From: Adiantum capillus-veneris | Taxonomy: Eukaryota > Streptophyta > Polypodiopsida > Polypodiales > Pteridaceae | DNA: 64,000 nt | Direction: 5' to 3' | Assembly: GCA_014529385.2 (NCBI GenBank) | Contig: CM043960.1 | Span: 123,408,543 to 123,472,542 of the forward strand | Shown: one piece after another, positions 20,470-34,771 of the stretch | Numbering within the stretch: position 1 is the stretch's first letter | Layout of the letters: each line of letters opens with the position of its first letter | Program-made: the position numbers and the translations under genes | Notes under the pieces: model-generated | Database searches by the model: none | What the model saw: only the letters and a program-made list of their open reading frames with translations | Told to the model about the DNA's origin: nothing

Positions 20470-22454
20470 TGCTCGGGCTGCTTTGAAACGTATCGGCAAT
20501 GATCAAGCAAACACAACTATATATTTAAGAAAGAGAGAGAAAGGGGGAGGGGGTGCTTGTTGCATTAATACCTTCTTACAAATCTGTCATGACAAATCAA
20601 AGTGAGATTAGTACTTGTTCAACATAGCTTGCGTAAATTTCACCACAACACATCACTAGAAAAGCCACCCCAATCACTGTCTTAAGGCCAGGGGAGTCCT
20701 CTCCACCCTGTTGCCCTCTTACAGTATGTGGGATTTATGGCTAGATTGATGACAACACCAGAGACAAGCTATCAAGAACTTAAAAAAAAACCAAGACACT
20801 TACGCATCATTGTTGTCCATTACTTCACGTTGGAAAGGAGACAAAATATCCAAGATTAGTCCAAATCCACCCTCCTTGATTCAGCGAATGTTGGGCTTAC
20901 ACTAGTAGGAGAAATGATAGATTTCCTACTCTCAATTGAATGATCACTCTCTCTCTTACAATGGCATAGATTTCCCTTGCTAATCCCCTATTACAACACA
21001 TGCACATGCATAAGACAATGAGCTTCCACTCAAGAGCTCCTTCTAGAGAGGTTGAGCTTGGCTTCTCAAGCTATAGCATAGTGCTCTTGCTTATGGCTTC
21101 CCCCTTTTATGCTAGCTACACCCTCCTTTTATAGCAATTTTGAAGGCTAGGGTTACTCCTCTAACCATGGTTGAGTTAGATTTTCAGCAATTTATCTAAT
21201 TTCTTTTGCTTGGAATTATCAAGAAGTTGGTGGGGAAAGAGAGCGGAGAGAAATGGAGGTGATAGGACTTTTCATAGTGGGTTAGTGTTAGTAGAGTTAG
21301 TATTAATTTACAAATGGAATTGAATATTTACAATGGGAGTATCCATGTAGGATACAAATAAGGAAGAAAAACTCTTAAGAGGTAAGAAAAGGTGGATTTC
21401 TTACAAGGTTGATGCTCCAAGTGTTTTGAGTAGGGCCAATTTTGACGCTTGTTGACGGTCCACTAGCTTTGACGGTACATTTTTTCTCCACTCTTGACCT
21501 TCCTTGAGAGACAAGGTAATTGAAGCTGAGTAATCAACCACCATGATGCTATCTTTTAAGAGAAGAGGCTGAATTTTGTGGTTTTTTTGATAGATATGGG
21601 TAATTTGGAGGAGGAAAAATGAGACTAGGTGGTCAATTTTGGAATGGAATTGTGTGTGGGAGGTATGAGTTCACCATGGTTTCTCTTATTCTTCAAGGTT
21701 GAGGAGAAGGTGAGTAGTGTGCAGAGAGGAGTGGTGAGAGAGATGGGGATGATGAGTGGAGAAGTGTGTGTGAAAGAGGAAAATGATAAAGTGGAAGAGA
21801 GAGTGTGGCTACATAGCATGGGAAAACTGGGGTCCACTAAAAAAGTCATAGCTCACAGCTGGTAGCTCCAAAAATCATGAAAAAATTTGGGGTGATTATT
21901 CAGAGCGTGGGCTACATTTTCTCTTTTGACCACCGCTCCAAATTCGGAGTGGAGATAGGTGCCAAAATTCTCACCAAAAAGCCTGTTTTTTATGCCTGCA
22001 AAAGTCTTTTAGTGGTCCCCTCCTTTGTTGAATTTGTACAATGCATCCAAGAGTGAGCCCCTCCTTTGTCATATTATAATACAAAGCATTCAAGTTGCCC
22101 TTGACCCATGCATGGAGGAGGATTATTGGTGAAATAAGAAATATATACATGGTGGGACTAGTGTATGGACTATTCATGGACTTTAGCTCAATGAGCACAT
22201 GGTGTTAGAATAATGAGTAAAAATAATAATAAAAATATGGAGGAGTTATGGATATGGAAAGATATTGGAATCATATGATATGGTCCCTCCTTGAATTATG
22301 TTGGGTGAAAGAGGAAAAGGTATGCAAGTAAATAATATAATAAAAGTAACCAATGAGTAGAAATCAATTTTTTGTTTTCACGAGGGTGAGGGTGAAAATG
22401 TGGGAGTGATTTGTATAAAGGAAAAATATGAGGTTAGAGTATGTACATATTGGC

Positions 22455-22492
<38 letters not shown>

Positions 22493-22858
22493 TGGTGTAA
22501 GAGGATGAAAGAAGGTGTACATAGGTTTAATAAAACACATACCTAAGTAGAAATATTTAAATAAAATACCAAAATAATTATTAAAAATCCCTATATTTAG
22601 GCCATATATACAATGAAATATTTACACACAAAGAGGCCATAATATACTTTTATTTTTTTTATTTTTTTTATTTTTTTTGGCTCACCTAGCCCAGTGACTA
22701 GCTAGCTGAGGGTTTTTAAGAAGATATGGGAAAAGTCCCGTGACTCACGCACGCCTATGTACAGTGAAATGGTAGGGATAGCCACAGTGTTTGGGTGATT
22801 TTGGTAGGGTGAGGTAACTCACTGTGGCAATTACAAAGAGCCGAAAAAACGGCTATCA
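20159..22858 (-). repeat. GypT 5' LTR (2700 bp)
   Basis: Same ends and sequence as 10531-13187. The extra length is mostly longer (GA)n (about 20421-20467) and (TA)n (about 22457-22489) runs and an extra T-rich block near 22655. The near identity shows a recent insertion. A TATA-like box lies near 21116-21136 on the minus strand. Confidence 0.9.
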
Positions 22859-22862
22859 CTAC
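22859..22862. repeat. Target-site duplication CTAC, right copy
   Basis: CTAC follows the GypT LTR end GGCTATCA. Removing GypT and one CTAC restores an unbroken copia frame through PYASAVGSLMYAM. Confidence 0.85.
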
Positions 22863-24245
22863 CCACTGCAGACGCATATGGAATCTTACCCATTTCAACA
22901 TGTTCTTCCTCAGACACAAGACAATCTTGTTTGCTAAGTTTCACATATGGTGGAAATGGAGCACTCAATGCCTTTCCCTTCTCCATATTGAAACGTTGAA
23001 AAACCTTGTCAATATACTCTGTTTGAGATAATCAAATCAACTTCTTTGATCTGTCTCTCTCAATGCGCATACCAAGTATATGACTTGCCTCACCCATGTC
23101 TTTCATGTCAAATGATTTTGCCATCTTTGACTTCAAAGCTGAAATTTCTTCCAAGTGCTTGCCAGCAATCAACATGTCATCCACATACAAAATAAGGATT
23201 AGCCAATTGCCATCCTTAGCCTTCTTTGTATATAGACAGGATCGAACTCACTACGTTTGTAGCCTTGAGAAAGCATAAACTTGTGGAACTTATGGTACCA
23301 TGCCCTCGGTGATTGTTTTAAGCCATAAAGACTCTTTAACAACTGGCATACCAAATCTTCCTTGCCTTTCTCAACAAACCCTTATGGCTGCTGTATGTAA
23401 ATTTCCACATCTAAATCACCATGCAAGAACGCTGTCTTGACATCCATTTGATGCAACACCAAATCTAATATGGCAACCAATGCAAGAAAGCATCTCAATG
23501 TAGTCATCTTGACCACCGGAGAGAAGACTTCATCAAAGTCAATGCCTTGTTCTTGCTTAAATCCCTTGGCAACAAGCCTTGCTTTGTACTTTGGTTGACT
23601 ATCATGAGCGGTGATCTTATACCTGTAAACCCATTTACAAGGTAGAGCCTTTTTGCCCTGTGGTAATTTAACTAGCTTCCATGTCTGGTTTTTATGCATA
23701 GCTATCATCTCTGACTGCATGGCCAATTGCAATTCCCGGAGTCCTTCATTTGCACTGCTTCCTTGTAACATGAAGGCTCATTGCAATCAGTCAACATGAC
23801 ATAGTTCATAGATGGAACAAACCTATCAGGAGGTCGCGTGATACATCCAGATCTACGCACAATAGGTGGCTCAGGCTCCACAACCTATGGTTCCACTCTA
23901 TCCTGTCCTTGCTCCTCCTGAGCCCTGACATTTTGTCTTGCACGTGTAGGTCCATCTTCTTGGAAGACAACTCTTCTAATCTCCTCAACCCTCTCTGGTT
24001 TAGAATGATATTTGGCTTCATTAAAGTGAACATCATTACTACGGATAACCTTTCTGGATTAGGGATCCCAAAGTCTGTACCCCATCTCACCAGAATTACC
24101 ATAGCCTAGAAAGATGCACTTTCTACTCTTTGTCTCAAGTTTGTTCCTAAATTCCTTTGGAACATGAGTATATGCCTCACAACCAAAGACTCTGAGATGC
24201 TTGTATGAGGGCATTTTGCCTGACCATACCATCTCTGCCACTGAA
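22863..24245 (-). pseudogene. CopC integrase C-terminus and reverse transcriptase (right fragment)
   Basis: The integrase tail (YKHLRVFGCEAYTHVP, FLGYGNSGEMGYRLWDP) at 24241-24059 is followed by RT. RT motifs are KWVYRYKITAHDSQPKYKAR, LVAKGFKQEQGIDFDEVFSP and QMDVKTAFLHGDLDVEIY at 23771-23382. An in-frame TAA follows near 23382. The frame then resumes with GFVEKGKEDLVCQLLKSLYG, and the catalytic YVDD is intact at 23176-23187. The fragment ends at PYASAVG, where GypT is inserted. Another disruption lies near 23030. RT of the copia type, not translatable as one protein. Confidence 0.85.
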
Positions 24246-24250
24246 TCCTT

Positions 24251-26203
24251 CTACAAAACCTTGCTAGGAGATCTATTTATAAGATGAACAGTTGTTGATA
24301 CAGCTTCAGCCCAAAACCCATTTGGCAGTTGTGCATTAGACAACATACTTCTGGCCTTCTCTTGTATGGTCCTATTCATCCTCTCAACAACACCATTTTG
24401 AGGAGGATTGTAAGGAGAAGTAAGTTCATGTTTTATACCTTTTGACTCACAAAAGTCCTGAAAGGCCTTTGAAACATACTCTCCACCATTGTTAGTGCAT
24501 AAGCATTTAATCTTCTTGCCACTCTGATTCTCCACAAGTGTCACAAACATTTTGAAAACACTAAACGCTTCATCCTTGTTCTTGAGAAAGTAAACCCATA
24601 CTTTCCTCGAGTAATCATCTATAAATGTCATAAAGTAAGAAGCTCCCCCTAGAGATAGGTTAGGCATAGGTCCACACAAATCACTATGAACAAGTGCCAA
24701 TTGTGTATCTCTTCTACTGCTTCTATGCTTATGTGGCTGTTGTGTTTGCTTACCATACAGACAATGTTCATAGAATTCAAAATCATTAAATGACAATCCA
24801 GGCAAATAACCAGAACGAGACAAGATTTCCATTCCCTTCTTGGACATATGTCCTAACCGGCTATGCCACAAAGAAACGTTCGGCTGCTCAGTTACATTGA
24901 TTACATTTTTAGAGACATTTGATACATAAATCATGTAAAGTCCTCCAGACTTTACTCCATGTGCTATTGTCATAGAACCCTTGGATATCTTCCACATGTT
25001 CTGTCCAAAAGTGGTGACGTAGCCAACATCATCAAGTAAACCTGTGCTGATCAAGCTCTTTGTAATTGCGGGAACATGTCTCACATTTTTCAGCGTGAAA
25101 GAAGAGCCATTTTGAAACTTCAATTGAACATCTCCAACACCTAAGATCTCACATGTATGCCCATTGCCTAGCCAAACATGATCCTTAGTGGTCACATAAG
25201 AGGTAAACCACTCCTTGTTTGGAGACACATGAAGTGATGCCCGTGAGTCTATAATCCAGTCACTCGGTGCAGTTCCATCAGATGCTGTAAGAAGAGCTGA
25301 GTCCATTGTATTCTTCAAGAAGTAGATGTCTCCTGACACTAGACTGTCATCCTCTGCAACAGTGTTTGTCACATTTATTTCTTGAATCTTCACTGAGGAC
25401 TTGTTCTTCTCACCATGGTCTTCAGCTTTCTCTTTGCCTTTTTCTGCTTTCCATTCTTTGCAGCCTCTTTTCATGTGACCCTTCTTGCCACAATGGTAGC
25501 ATTCTATGTCACTCTTGCCTTTAGCACTGCGGGACTTGCTACGAGACTGATTCCTCTTTTCACCTTTGTACTTTTCTTTGGTCCTTCCCCTGACAACTAA
25601 GGCTGTTCCTTTGCCTTTGTCCATTGTCTTTCTATTGGTTTCTTCAGTAAGCAGACTGCCTTTTACACCTGCTATGGTCAAACCATCTGGAGGTGAAGAA
25701 TTACTCAAAGTTGTGCGAAAAGTGTCCCAACTTTCTGGCAATGTGATCAACAGGAACATAGCTCTAACAGGTTCATCAAACTTGACACCTTGAGCTGACA
25801 ACTGACTGTAGATGGTGTTGAATTCATTCAGATGATTGGACATAGGTGTCCCTTCTTTCATCTTCAAGTCAACAAGCTTCTTAAGCTAGTATACCTGTGA
25901 AGCTGCACTCTGCTTCTCATAAAGATCACTCAGCTTTGTCCATGCTTGATAAGCCGACATCTCGTCTGCTACATTGAAGTAAACGCTTTCTGCCAAAGTC
26001 AGCATAATGGTAGAAAGTGCCAATTCATCCATTTTGCTCCATTCATCTTCGTCCATATCTTCTGGTTTTATCCCCTTGAGCTTTATAGGTTTTATCTGCT
26101 TCTTTTGTACCAACAAGTGCCAAATCTACTTCTTCCACAATGGGAAATTAGTTCCATCCAGCTTCTTGATACTGTAAAGAGCAGTGTCCTGTGATCCAGC
26201 CAT
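24251..26203 (-). pseudogene. CopC gag, protease and integrase core
   Basis: The likely start is ATG at 26203 (MAGSQDTALYSIKKLDGTNF), typical of copia gag. A TAG stop follows after about 29 codons; the frame then continues (26116-25886), is interrupted again near 25870-25886, and runs open for 538 codons to 24251. In that frame: CCHC knuckle from C123, protease motif DSRAS at 207 (Arg replaces the usual Gly), and a GAG-pre-integrase region with LWHSRLGHMS. The integrase has D396, N459 where the second catalytic Asp is expected (CTNNGGEY), and E495. The zinc-finger Cys before EHCLYGK is Tyr. Changed active-site residues plus stops mean it is inactive. Confidence 0.85.
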
Positions 26204-27209
26204 AACTATGCTTCACAGTAGTTTACTTTCCTGGGAAAAATTCGGCAAAGTTTCCCTTGTAAACTGTCCTCTGAACCAATATCAACCTATCAAATGAACC
26301 AAGAAAGCTTCAGATTCTGCAGAAATTTTGGCAGAGTCTCCTTTGTAAAATGGCTCTGGTGTACTCAAAAACAGACCAAAAACAGCTCAAAAAACCACTA
26401 TCTCTCTAACACTGTAAGCTGTGGGTGTCCTGCACCTGTACTGTCCTGTCACTGTCCTCTAAGCATAGACTGCGATAATGCCTCAACGGCAGTAAAGCAA
26501 AGATGCAATCCCAACTGTCTAACTCACAGTCAATACATCCTAGCTACCTATCTAAGGGTGCTTGAGGGATCGCTCCAAGACCTGTATCACCGAAAGGATC
26601 TCAACATTCGAGAATCTCCCAGCTCAATAAAACCTCACTCGACCCTCAACAAAGGCTGCAGTAAATCTGACAGTACATAGACTTCCCACAAAGTCATACA
26701 TCCACAAATTTCCCACTGTATGTTGTAACCGCTGCGGCGGTTGTTTGCTGCGTGACTCACAGCCAACAAACCCTCAACAGACATACATCATCTCTGACAA
26801 TACATCCCCTGAATAACTAGTGGATGTCGCCTACAGTCTGTGTGTAGGTGCGCTCGTGTCCTATGTGACACGCCTCCAAGAACTGTGAGCCGTCCTTCGT
26901 TGTGTAGACAACCACAAATCAGCACTCTAGAAGTGCAGATATCCTCAGCACTTGCAGTCGTAGACCAAAACCCCAAATTTGCAGAGTCGGATCTGCACCT
27001 GCCGAGACCACGTAGGCGAGAATGGCTTGTGCAGATCTTTGTCGAAGCCGAACGGTGGCCGAGATGACCTCAGAATGAAATTCTGAGAACACCTAGCCCT
27101 TTGGGCTTACCCACAGGAATTGGGGCCGTGTCTTCGCCTATCAAATCTCACTCCAATCTGATCAGGTGACTCTAGCTACTTGCAAATGCTGCCCCGAGCC
27201 TCGATCTGA
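26204..27209 (-). other. CopC 5' leader
   Basis: About 1 kb between PBS and gag with no convincing ORF in element orientation. A long untranslated leader is common in copia elements. I see no separate gene here. Confidence 0.6.
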
Positions 27210-27221
27210 GCTCTGATACCA
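27210..27221 (-). other. CopC primer-binding site (initiator tRNA-Met)
   Basis: The element strand reads TGGTATCAGAGC, the standard plant PBS complementary to the 3' end of initiator methionine tRNA, two bases after the LTR end. Confidence 0.92.
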
Positions 27222-27223
27222 GT

Positions 27224-27415
27224 TGAAGGAGTACGAGCGGAAGTGCGACGCGAGAGAGAGTGCGAGAAGAAGAGCACGACAATATGGTGAACTCGCTCTA
27301 TTGTAATGTGTAGAGCATAGTAAGTTCTTATTAGGTTTTTACGAAAGAATATGTGTACATACCTGGCGGCCCGCCCACTTACCTAGGCGACCACATTGGG
27401 CTTTATACCCCAACA
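27224..27415 (-). repeat. CopC 5' LTR (about 190 bp)
   Basis: On the element strand it begins TGTTGGGGTATAAAGCCC, a common plant copia LTR start, and ends CTTCA next to the PBS. The 3' LTR is lost, so the boundaries rest on TG...CA ends and PBS spacing only. Confidence 0.6.
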
Positions 27416-28058
27416 TTTATTCGTCATTGCTTCCACTCCAGGTATGCTACTTCCCTCTCCTCCCTCTCATGTTTCCTTTCCCTCTTTCTCTTTATCGTGA
27501 GCAGTCTCACAAGCAGGGACACTCCTTGGTGTGTCATGAAAGTATGATATGCCGACTACGTCGTCTCCAGGCCGACGCAGCACTGCGCTCCGAGTGCGAT
27601 GGAGGCTGAGGTTGCAATTGTGAAGGAGGTGATCCGTCTCTATTCATATATGATGTTTGTCCCTCCAGTAGATCTAGTTGATCGGGTGAAAAAGACGCTA
27701 AGAAGCGCTCTATGTCCGCTTTGCTGGGGAGAGCACTACTACTGCCATGATCACTCATAGTGATGGAGTCCGAGAACATGCAACTGCCCAAGAATATAGA
27801 AACCTACATATACAAAATACATTAGACATACCGCTCCCTCTCTCTCGTGACAGATAAAGATCTGTCGTAAGTAATTGAGAAAACAATGGAAAATAGAAAA
27901 GAAATTTAATTGATGACCAGAGTGTCTTGTCACAGCTACATATAAAAGGCATGTTGTTCAAGACATAGCTTTTACAAGATACGTAGAATGCACATGGGAG
28001 ACAAATTCACAAGAACTTCACAGGAATATCTCTACACAGGAATCCCTCCCCCTTTATG

Positions 28059-28063
<5 letters not shown>

Positions 28064-28145
<82 letters not shown>
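28064..28145. repeat. (CT)n microsatellite
   Basis: About 80 bases of uninterrupted CT/TC repeat, followed by CCCTCTCC. Long polar frames running through it are artefacts of the repeat. Confidence 0.95.
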
Positions 28146-28149
<4 letters not shown>

Positions 28150-28257
28150 TCCACAGGAATCCCTCTCCCTATTATCTATAGTATAGATTATAACTTGTCC
28201 ATGTTTTCTTCTCCATTCAATATCAAGATTAAATGTTTGTGTGTTTAATGTAGGTAT

Positions 28258-29420
28258 GGATGATGATGAGTTTCTTTCTTCTTTGTCACCCCAGCAGAGG
28301 AGGTGGTGCAAGGAGCGCCATCGCTCTGCAGCACCATCACGTCGTTCCACTCCTTCAGCGTCTCCATCTATTTCGGAGCATTCAGCATGCTCTAAAGCTT
28401 CGATGTCGAGAGACAATCTTCACACTCGTCTAGGCACCGACGCTCTAGTGGTGGCGGGGATGGTTGCTGTGCGGATGCCCCCGCTGATGCCTCAACACCG
28501 CCTTGTGTTTGACGAGGCTCCTTATCTTTCCCTTCTTTACCCGCCCCACATTAGCCACGACATCGCCATCTACGCCAGGTTTTCTGTGGCTATCGGGCGT
28601 TCCTGGCTACACACCGCTAGCTATTCCTCCGGAAGTCACCCCAGTCGACACTCCTCGCTTCGGGGCCCAGACTCCAGTGGAGAGACCTGACGTCTATACC
28701 CCCATCAAGACACCGCTAGCGACCCCTATTAAGACACACAGGTTCACGCATGACAGGCAAGAGGGCTTGCCGTACTCGATCGACATCAGCGGCGGCATCG
28801 TCTTGGATGAAGAAGGCAAGAAGGTGATCTCGTGCATGCACGGTCTTTGCTCTCAGGTGTTTCAACACTATGTACTAAACACTTGGAGTGAAGTGCCAAA
28901 TGAATTAAAAGGCAGAGTCATCAGTATGTTGCATGACGAGTTTCCCATGTCAAGTCGGGATGAGCGCTTCAATGAAGATCTGATGAAGGTTCGAATGCGC
29001 GAATACTGCAAGCACAAGCATTTTGAAGTACAAAAAGCAATAAATCATGGGTGGAACATACCAGATTGACTCGCCAAAGAAGATTGGAAGAATGCAAAGT
29101 GAGCATCGCTTGAGAATCCTGACAAGTGGAAGCAACAAAAGGAGGCAGCCAAAGCGTGAGTGGAGGCAAGGAGCTTGCACCACTTGGGGAGCAACAGATA
29201 GGCATCATTTGAGGCCAATTTTGTAAGTGTTTTTGCATTGGTCTTTAGGTTTGGTAGTTATGCCTATTTGTACTTTTAAATTCTAACATAATGGATTCTT
29301 TGTATGTATGTTTTGAACAGTGGTCGATGATGACAGGACGTGACCCCACACCGTATGAGCGCAAATACGCAGATAAAAAGGGCTTAAATTCCTTGATGGA
29401 CATTCTTAGTTCTCGTCGCG
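28258..29420 (+). pseudogene. Transposase_24-like (En/Spm-associated) gene, degraded
   Basis: The first part reads MDDDEFLSSLSPQQRRW from 28258. The best-preserved frame (28503-29222) contains VTPVDTPRFGAQTPVERP, ISGGIVLDEEGKKVIS, NTWSEVPNELKGRVISMLHDEF and CKHKHFEVQKA. It then continues across four in-frame stops (three TGA, one TAG) with EDWKNAK, PDKWKQQKEAAKA and VEARSLHHLGS. A GT-AG intron is plausible at 29223-29320, with a next exon WSMMTGRDPTPYERKYADKK. The WSEVP...L followed by K.K...DKW...K pattern and the GRDPTPYE region match my memory of plant transposase family 24. A frame change lies between the first part and the main frame. Non-functional. Confidence 0.5.
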
Positions 29421-30019
29421 GCATGGTTATTATTTCACTTTACTCTTTTACATTTGTTGTATTTTAATGATAAGCTAAGAAAATAGATTGTTTTGTAATT
29501 ATATGTTTATACTTACAGAATGTCTTATTGTTTTTTTCTACAAAATCCGATAGATATGCCGCTCGGACGCGATGAGACGTCTAATTAGACGACGTCAATC
29601 TAGCCATAGCCAGATAGCATTAGTTTTCTTTTGTCATAGCATGTATAATGAGATGACGTGTATACGTCTTTTGTAACTATTGGAAAACCATGTATTTTCT
29701 CAATAATGACAATTGTGTTGTAACTATTACATTTTCACAGCTTAACAATCAAGTGATTTTTCCTATGATGTGTATAATTGTCATTGATTTACTTTCGTCA
29801 ATTTACTTTTGTCAGTTTTGTATCTTTGATCTGCACACAATACTATGCATGATGGAGTTAATGGTTACATTGTCTTTTTGCAGGTGACTACTTTCGGTCT
29901 ATACCTTGCACTTTCTTTCAAAGATGAATTTGTTCTTATCTTGGACTCATTTAGGTATACTTTATTATGGAAACATTCAATATGGTTGATGGGTGGCACG
30001 GCATTCAATGCCCTGCCAC
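29421..30019. other. Non-coding transposon interior
   Basis: AT-rich sequence with no coherent frame after the last recognisable exon. A short GACGTCTAATTAGACGACGTC near-palindrome lies at about 29575-29600. Confidence 0.5.
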
Positions 30020-30174
30020 CCAAAAAAATTTACTCTCCGACGTCGCTTTATGGTCTCTATATAAGGTTCTGCAACATCGCTATAAGCGTTGCTACAAAAG
30101 GATTGCAATCATCGCTATAGCCGTCGCTATATAGTGACGCATATAGCGTCGTTTATAGAGACGTTCCCGTAGTG
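30020..30174. repeat. CACTA-type subterminal repeats and terminus
   Basis: Multiple copies of CGCTATA and TATAGCG and their inverses are packed before TAGTG at 30170-30174. The three bases after it are ATG, the possible target duplication; the partner end is not seen. Confidence 0.55.
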
Positions 30175-30177
30175 ATG

Positions 30178-30256
30178 ATTTTAGTGACGAGCTTAGCGAT
30201 GTCTGGGAGAATAAAAACCCAATATATTTTTGTCGCTAAAAGCGTCACAAGTGCAC
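30178..30256. repeat. Imperfect inverted repeat
   Basis: AGTGACGAGCTTAGCGAT at about 30183 is mirrored by GTCGCTAAAAGCGTCAC at about 30236 with few mismatches. It may be a second transposon terminus or a small hairpin element abutting the CACTA end. Confidence 0.45.
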
Positions 30257-30328
30257 ATAACATCTTGTATAAAAGTTATCTTTTGAATGTAAAAGTTCAT
30301 TTATGTGTTATTATTTATGTTAAAACAG

Positions 30329-32976
<2,648 letters not shown>

Positions 32977-33926
32977 GTACTGATCAAAACTTAATCTAAT
33001 TAATATGTATAATTTCTTTTTAAAAATTGGGTAACTACTTAATTTTACTACCTATGATAAAAAATCCCACTTGGATCAAAAGGGGTGATGGCCTTCTAAT
33101 CACAAGCCTAAAATGACTTTTAAAATAAAAAACACACTTGACAGTTGATAAGGAGGGATTATGGCCTCTTGATCTCACTATGATAGCCTCGTAACATTTT
33201 TTCTAAGAATGGATACTCGCGGTATTTAACACTACATGGATGGTAAGTATGAGTTAAACCAGTTTTAAGTAGGACATGGATAACAATTGATAGGCTTGTT
33301 AATACATAATATACATATTCAAGTCTAGCAACCCTGTTGTCTTCTTGTTTATATGGATGCAAATGAGGGCTCTTTTGTCTATAGGCTGGGATTAACCCAC
33401 TGCCATTAATTCCTTGTTAGGTTGGTAGGTATTAGGTGGTATTTCCTTGTCTATAGATTGGATTCCTACTCATAGCTATTGTAGTCTTTGACTCTACTGG
33501 TTTGAGGTTGCAGGTTTATCCAAAATACTTACCCTTATTATTTTTTATTCTTATAATTTCAAGAACATTTTACTTGTTAACGGACTACTCTTGGCTAGAT
33601 GTTTCATCCATTGAACTGGTAAAAGCATGGAAAACTTTTACAACTGATTATGACTAGAATCCATACTATTTATGACTAGCTAACAAAGCCTTAAAACTCC
33701 AACTGGATTATAATCCTCTTGGTTAACATTGTCACTTATTGCTCTAATAAGACTCTTCGAACTTTTGATATGATACAACTCTTTTACTTTAGAAGCTCTT
33801 TTACTTCAGACTTGACTATTCTACTTCTATCAACTTGGTGAGGTAGTGGGCCCATACTGAAAGGGCTGAGCCTATTGTCGAATCATTGAGTATGATTCCT
33901 AGGTTAGGGCGAGCACGCGCACGTGC
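32977..33926. other. Unique spacer between duplicate copies
   Basis: About 950 bases of AT-rich sequence with no coding region or RNA gene that I can support. It ends in alternating purine-pyrimidine sequence (GAGCACGCGCACGTGCACAC, 33910-33929) leading into (CA)n. Confidence 0.6.
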
Positions 33927-34722
33927 ACACACACACACATACAAAAAAAACACACACACACACACCCACTCGATCACTCCGTCTAGGTATGAGTGTTTCA
34001 CCCAGCTATACACACTTACACATGAGCTCTACTAAGATAGCTACTAATTATTTTGTCTTATGGGGGGCTACCTTATGCCTGCATCTTGGAGGAATTTTGC
34101 GGAAGCATAATCAAGATGATGTATATATAGTTTCATCTCCCTTGGGACTTACCTCTTGGCATAATTGGATGGCTTAGATAAATATGACTATTAGAGGCTA
34201 ACTGCTACTTTTGTTAAAGTATACATATACACGTGTCTTCTAGCAATATACCTTACTGATCTCATAATCCATGGGTAGGATATTGTGGCTTAAGTGTGTC
34301 CTATCCTTTACCAGGAAACCCCTGGCTCAAACTCCTAAATCACAGTAATAATCATTAACTTGGCCATGTCCATTGATGGACCTTCCACTTAAATCTTAAA
34401 ATTTGCATCTCTCTTGTGGGCCAAACCCTTTTTCGGCTTATAGCTCTTTGTTTTGTATGCATCTAGTGGAATGCACCCCTAAGAACTCTTGTATTAAGAT
34501 ACTACTCTGCAGTTGGTGTGAATACTCCCCTAAAAAACTTACTTTCAATGGGTATAATTACCCTGGCATAAATTGGTACAGCCCCTTTAAGGAGTTTGTT
34601 GAGCCTCTACTAAGGTAGTGCATTAAATTCAACCTCGGTTCTCCTCCCAATCATGAAGTGAATGGGGCTCTGTAGTTCATCATCCTTGTCTATTGCTTTG
34701 CAACACCACCTAGTCTCTCCCT

Positions 34723-34771
<49 letters not shown>

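Larger units (their letters stand above)
10531..22858 (-). mobile_element. GypT: young Athila/Tat-type gypsy retrotransposon with four extra ORFs
   Basis: A 12.3 kb element with two nearly identical 2.7 kb LTRs (TG...CA), flanked by CTAC, inserted in copia codons that read through when it is removed. On the minus strand: 5' LTR, PBS, four small ORFs (A1, A2, B1, B2), gag-protease-RT, then RNase H, a second archaeal-type RNase H, integrase, polypurine tract and 3' LTR. The dual RNase H with no chromodomain points to the plant Athila/Tat assemblage, in which some members (Ogre) also carry an ORF upstream of gag. Visible lesions are few: two short indels (gag start, RNase H) and one stop in integrase. 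Confidence 0.9.
10040..27415 (-). mobile_element. CopC: Ty1/copia element, split by GypT and lacking its 3' end
   Basis: Right to left: short 5' LTR (27415-27224), PBS complementary to initiator tRNA-Met, leader, gag with zinc knuckle, protease, integrase, then RT, with integrase before RT as in copia. The RT/RNase H part is interrupted at 22859 by GypT and resumes at 10530. The element then ends abruptly at 10040 inside RNase H, at VDVK. The 3' LTR and the last part of pol are missing. Stops occur in gag, integrase and RT, and two catalytic residues are altered, so CopC was inactive or has decayed. Confidence 0.85.
27416..30174 (+). mobile_element. CACTA-like transposon remnant with right terminus
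   Basis: It contains a broken gene resembling the plant Transposase_24 (Ptta/En/Spm) family and ends at TAGTG (30170-30174), the inverse of CACTA. The last 150 bases carry subterminal words such as ATCGCTATA, GTCGCTATA and TATAGCGTC in both directions, typical of CACTA ends. The element end reads CACTACGGGAACG on the minus strand, a familiar plant CACTA terminus. The left end is not visible; CopC probably inserted into it or replaced it. Confidence 0.55.

Noticed and set aside
27534..27791. Minus-strand 85-codon frame with ERFLASFSPDQLDLL, similar to the plus-strand DEFLSSLSPQQ at 28258
   Set aside because: Similarity is limited to about a dozen residues. It may be an inverted exon fragment of the same transposon family, but the evidence is too thin for a feature.
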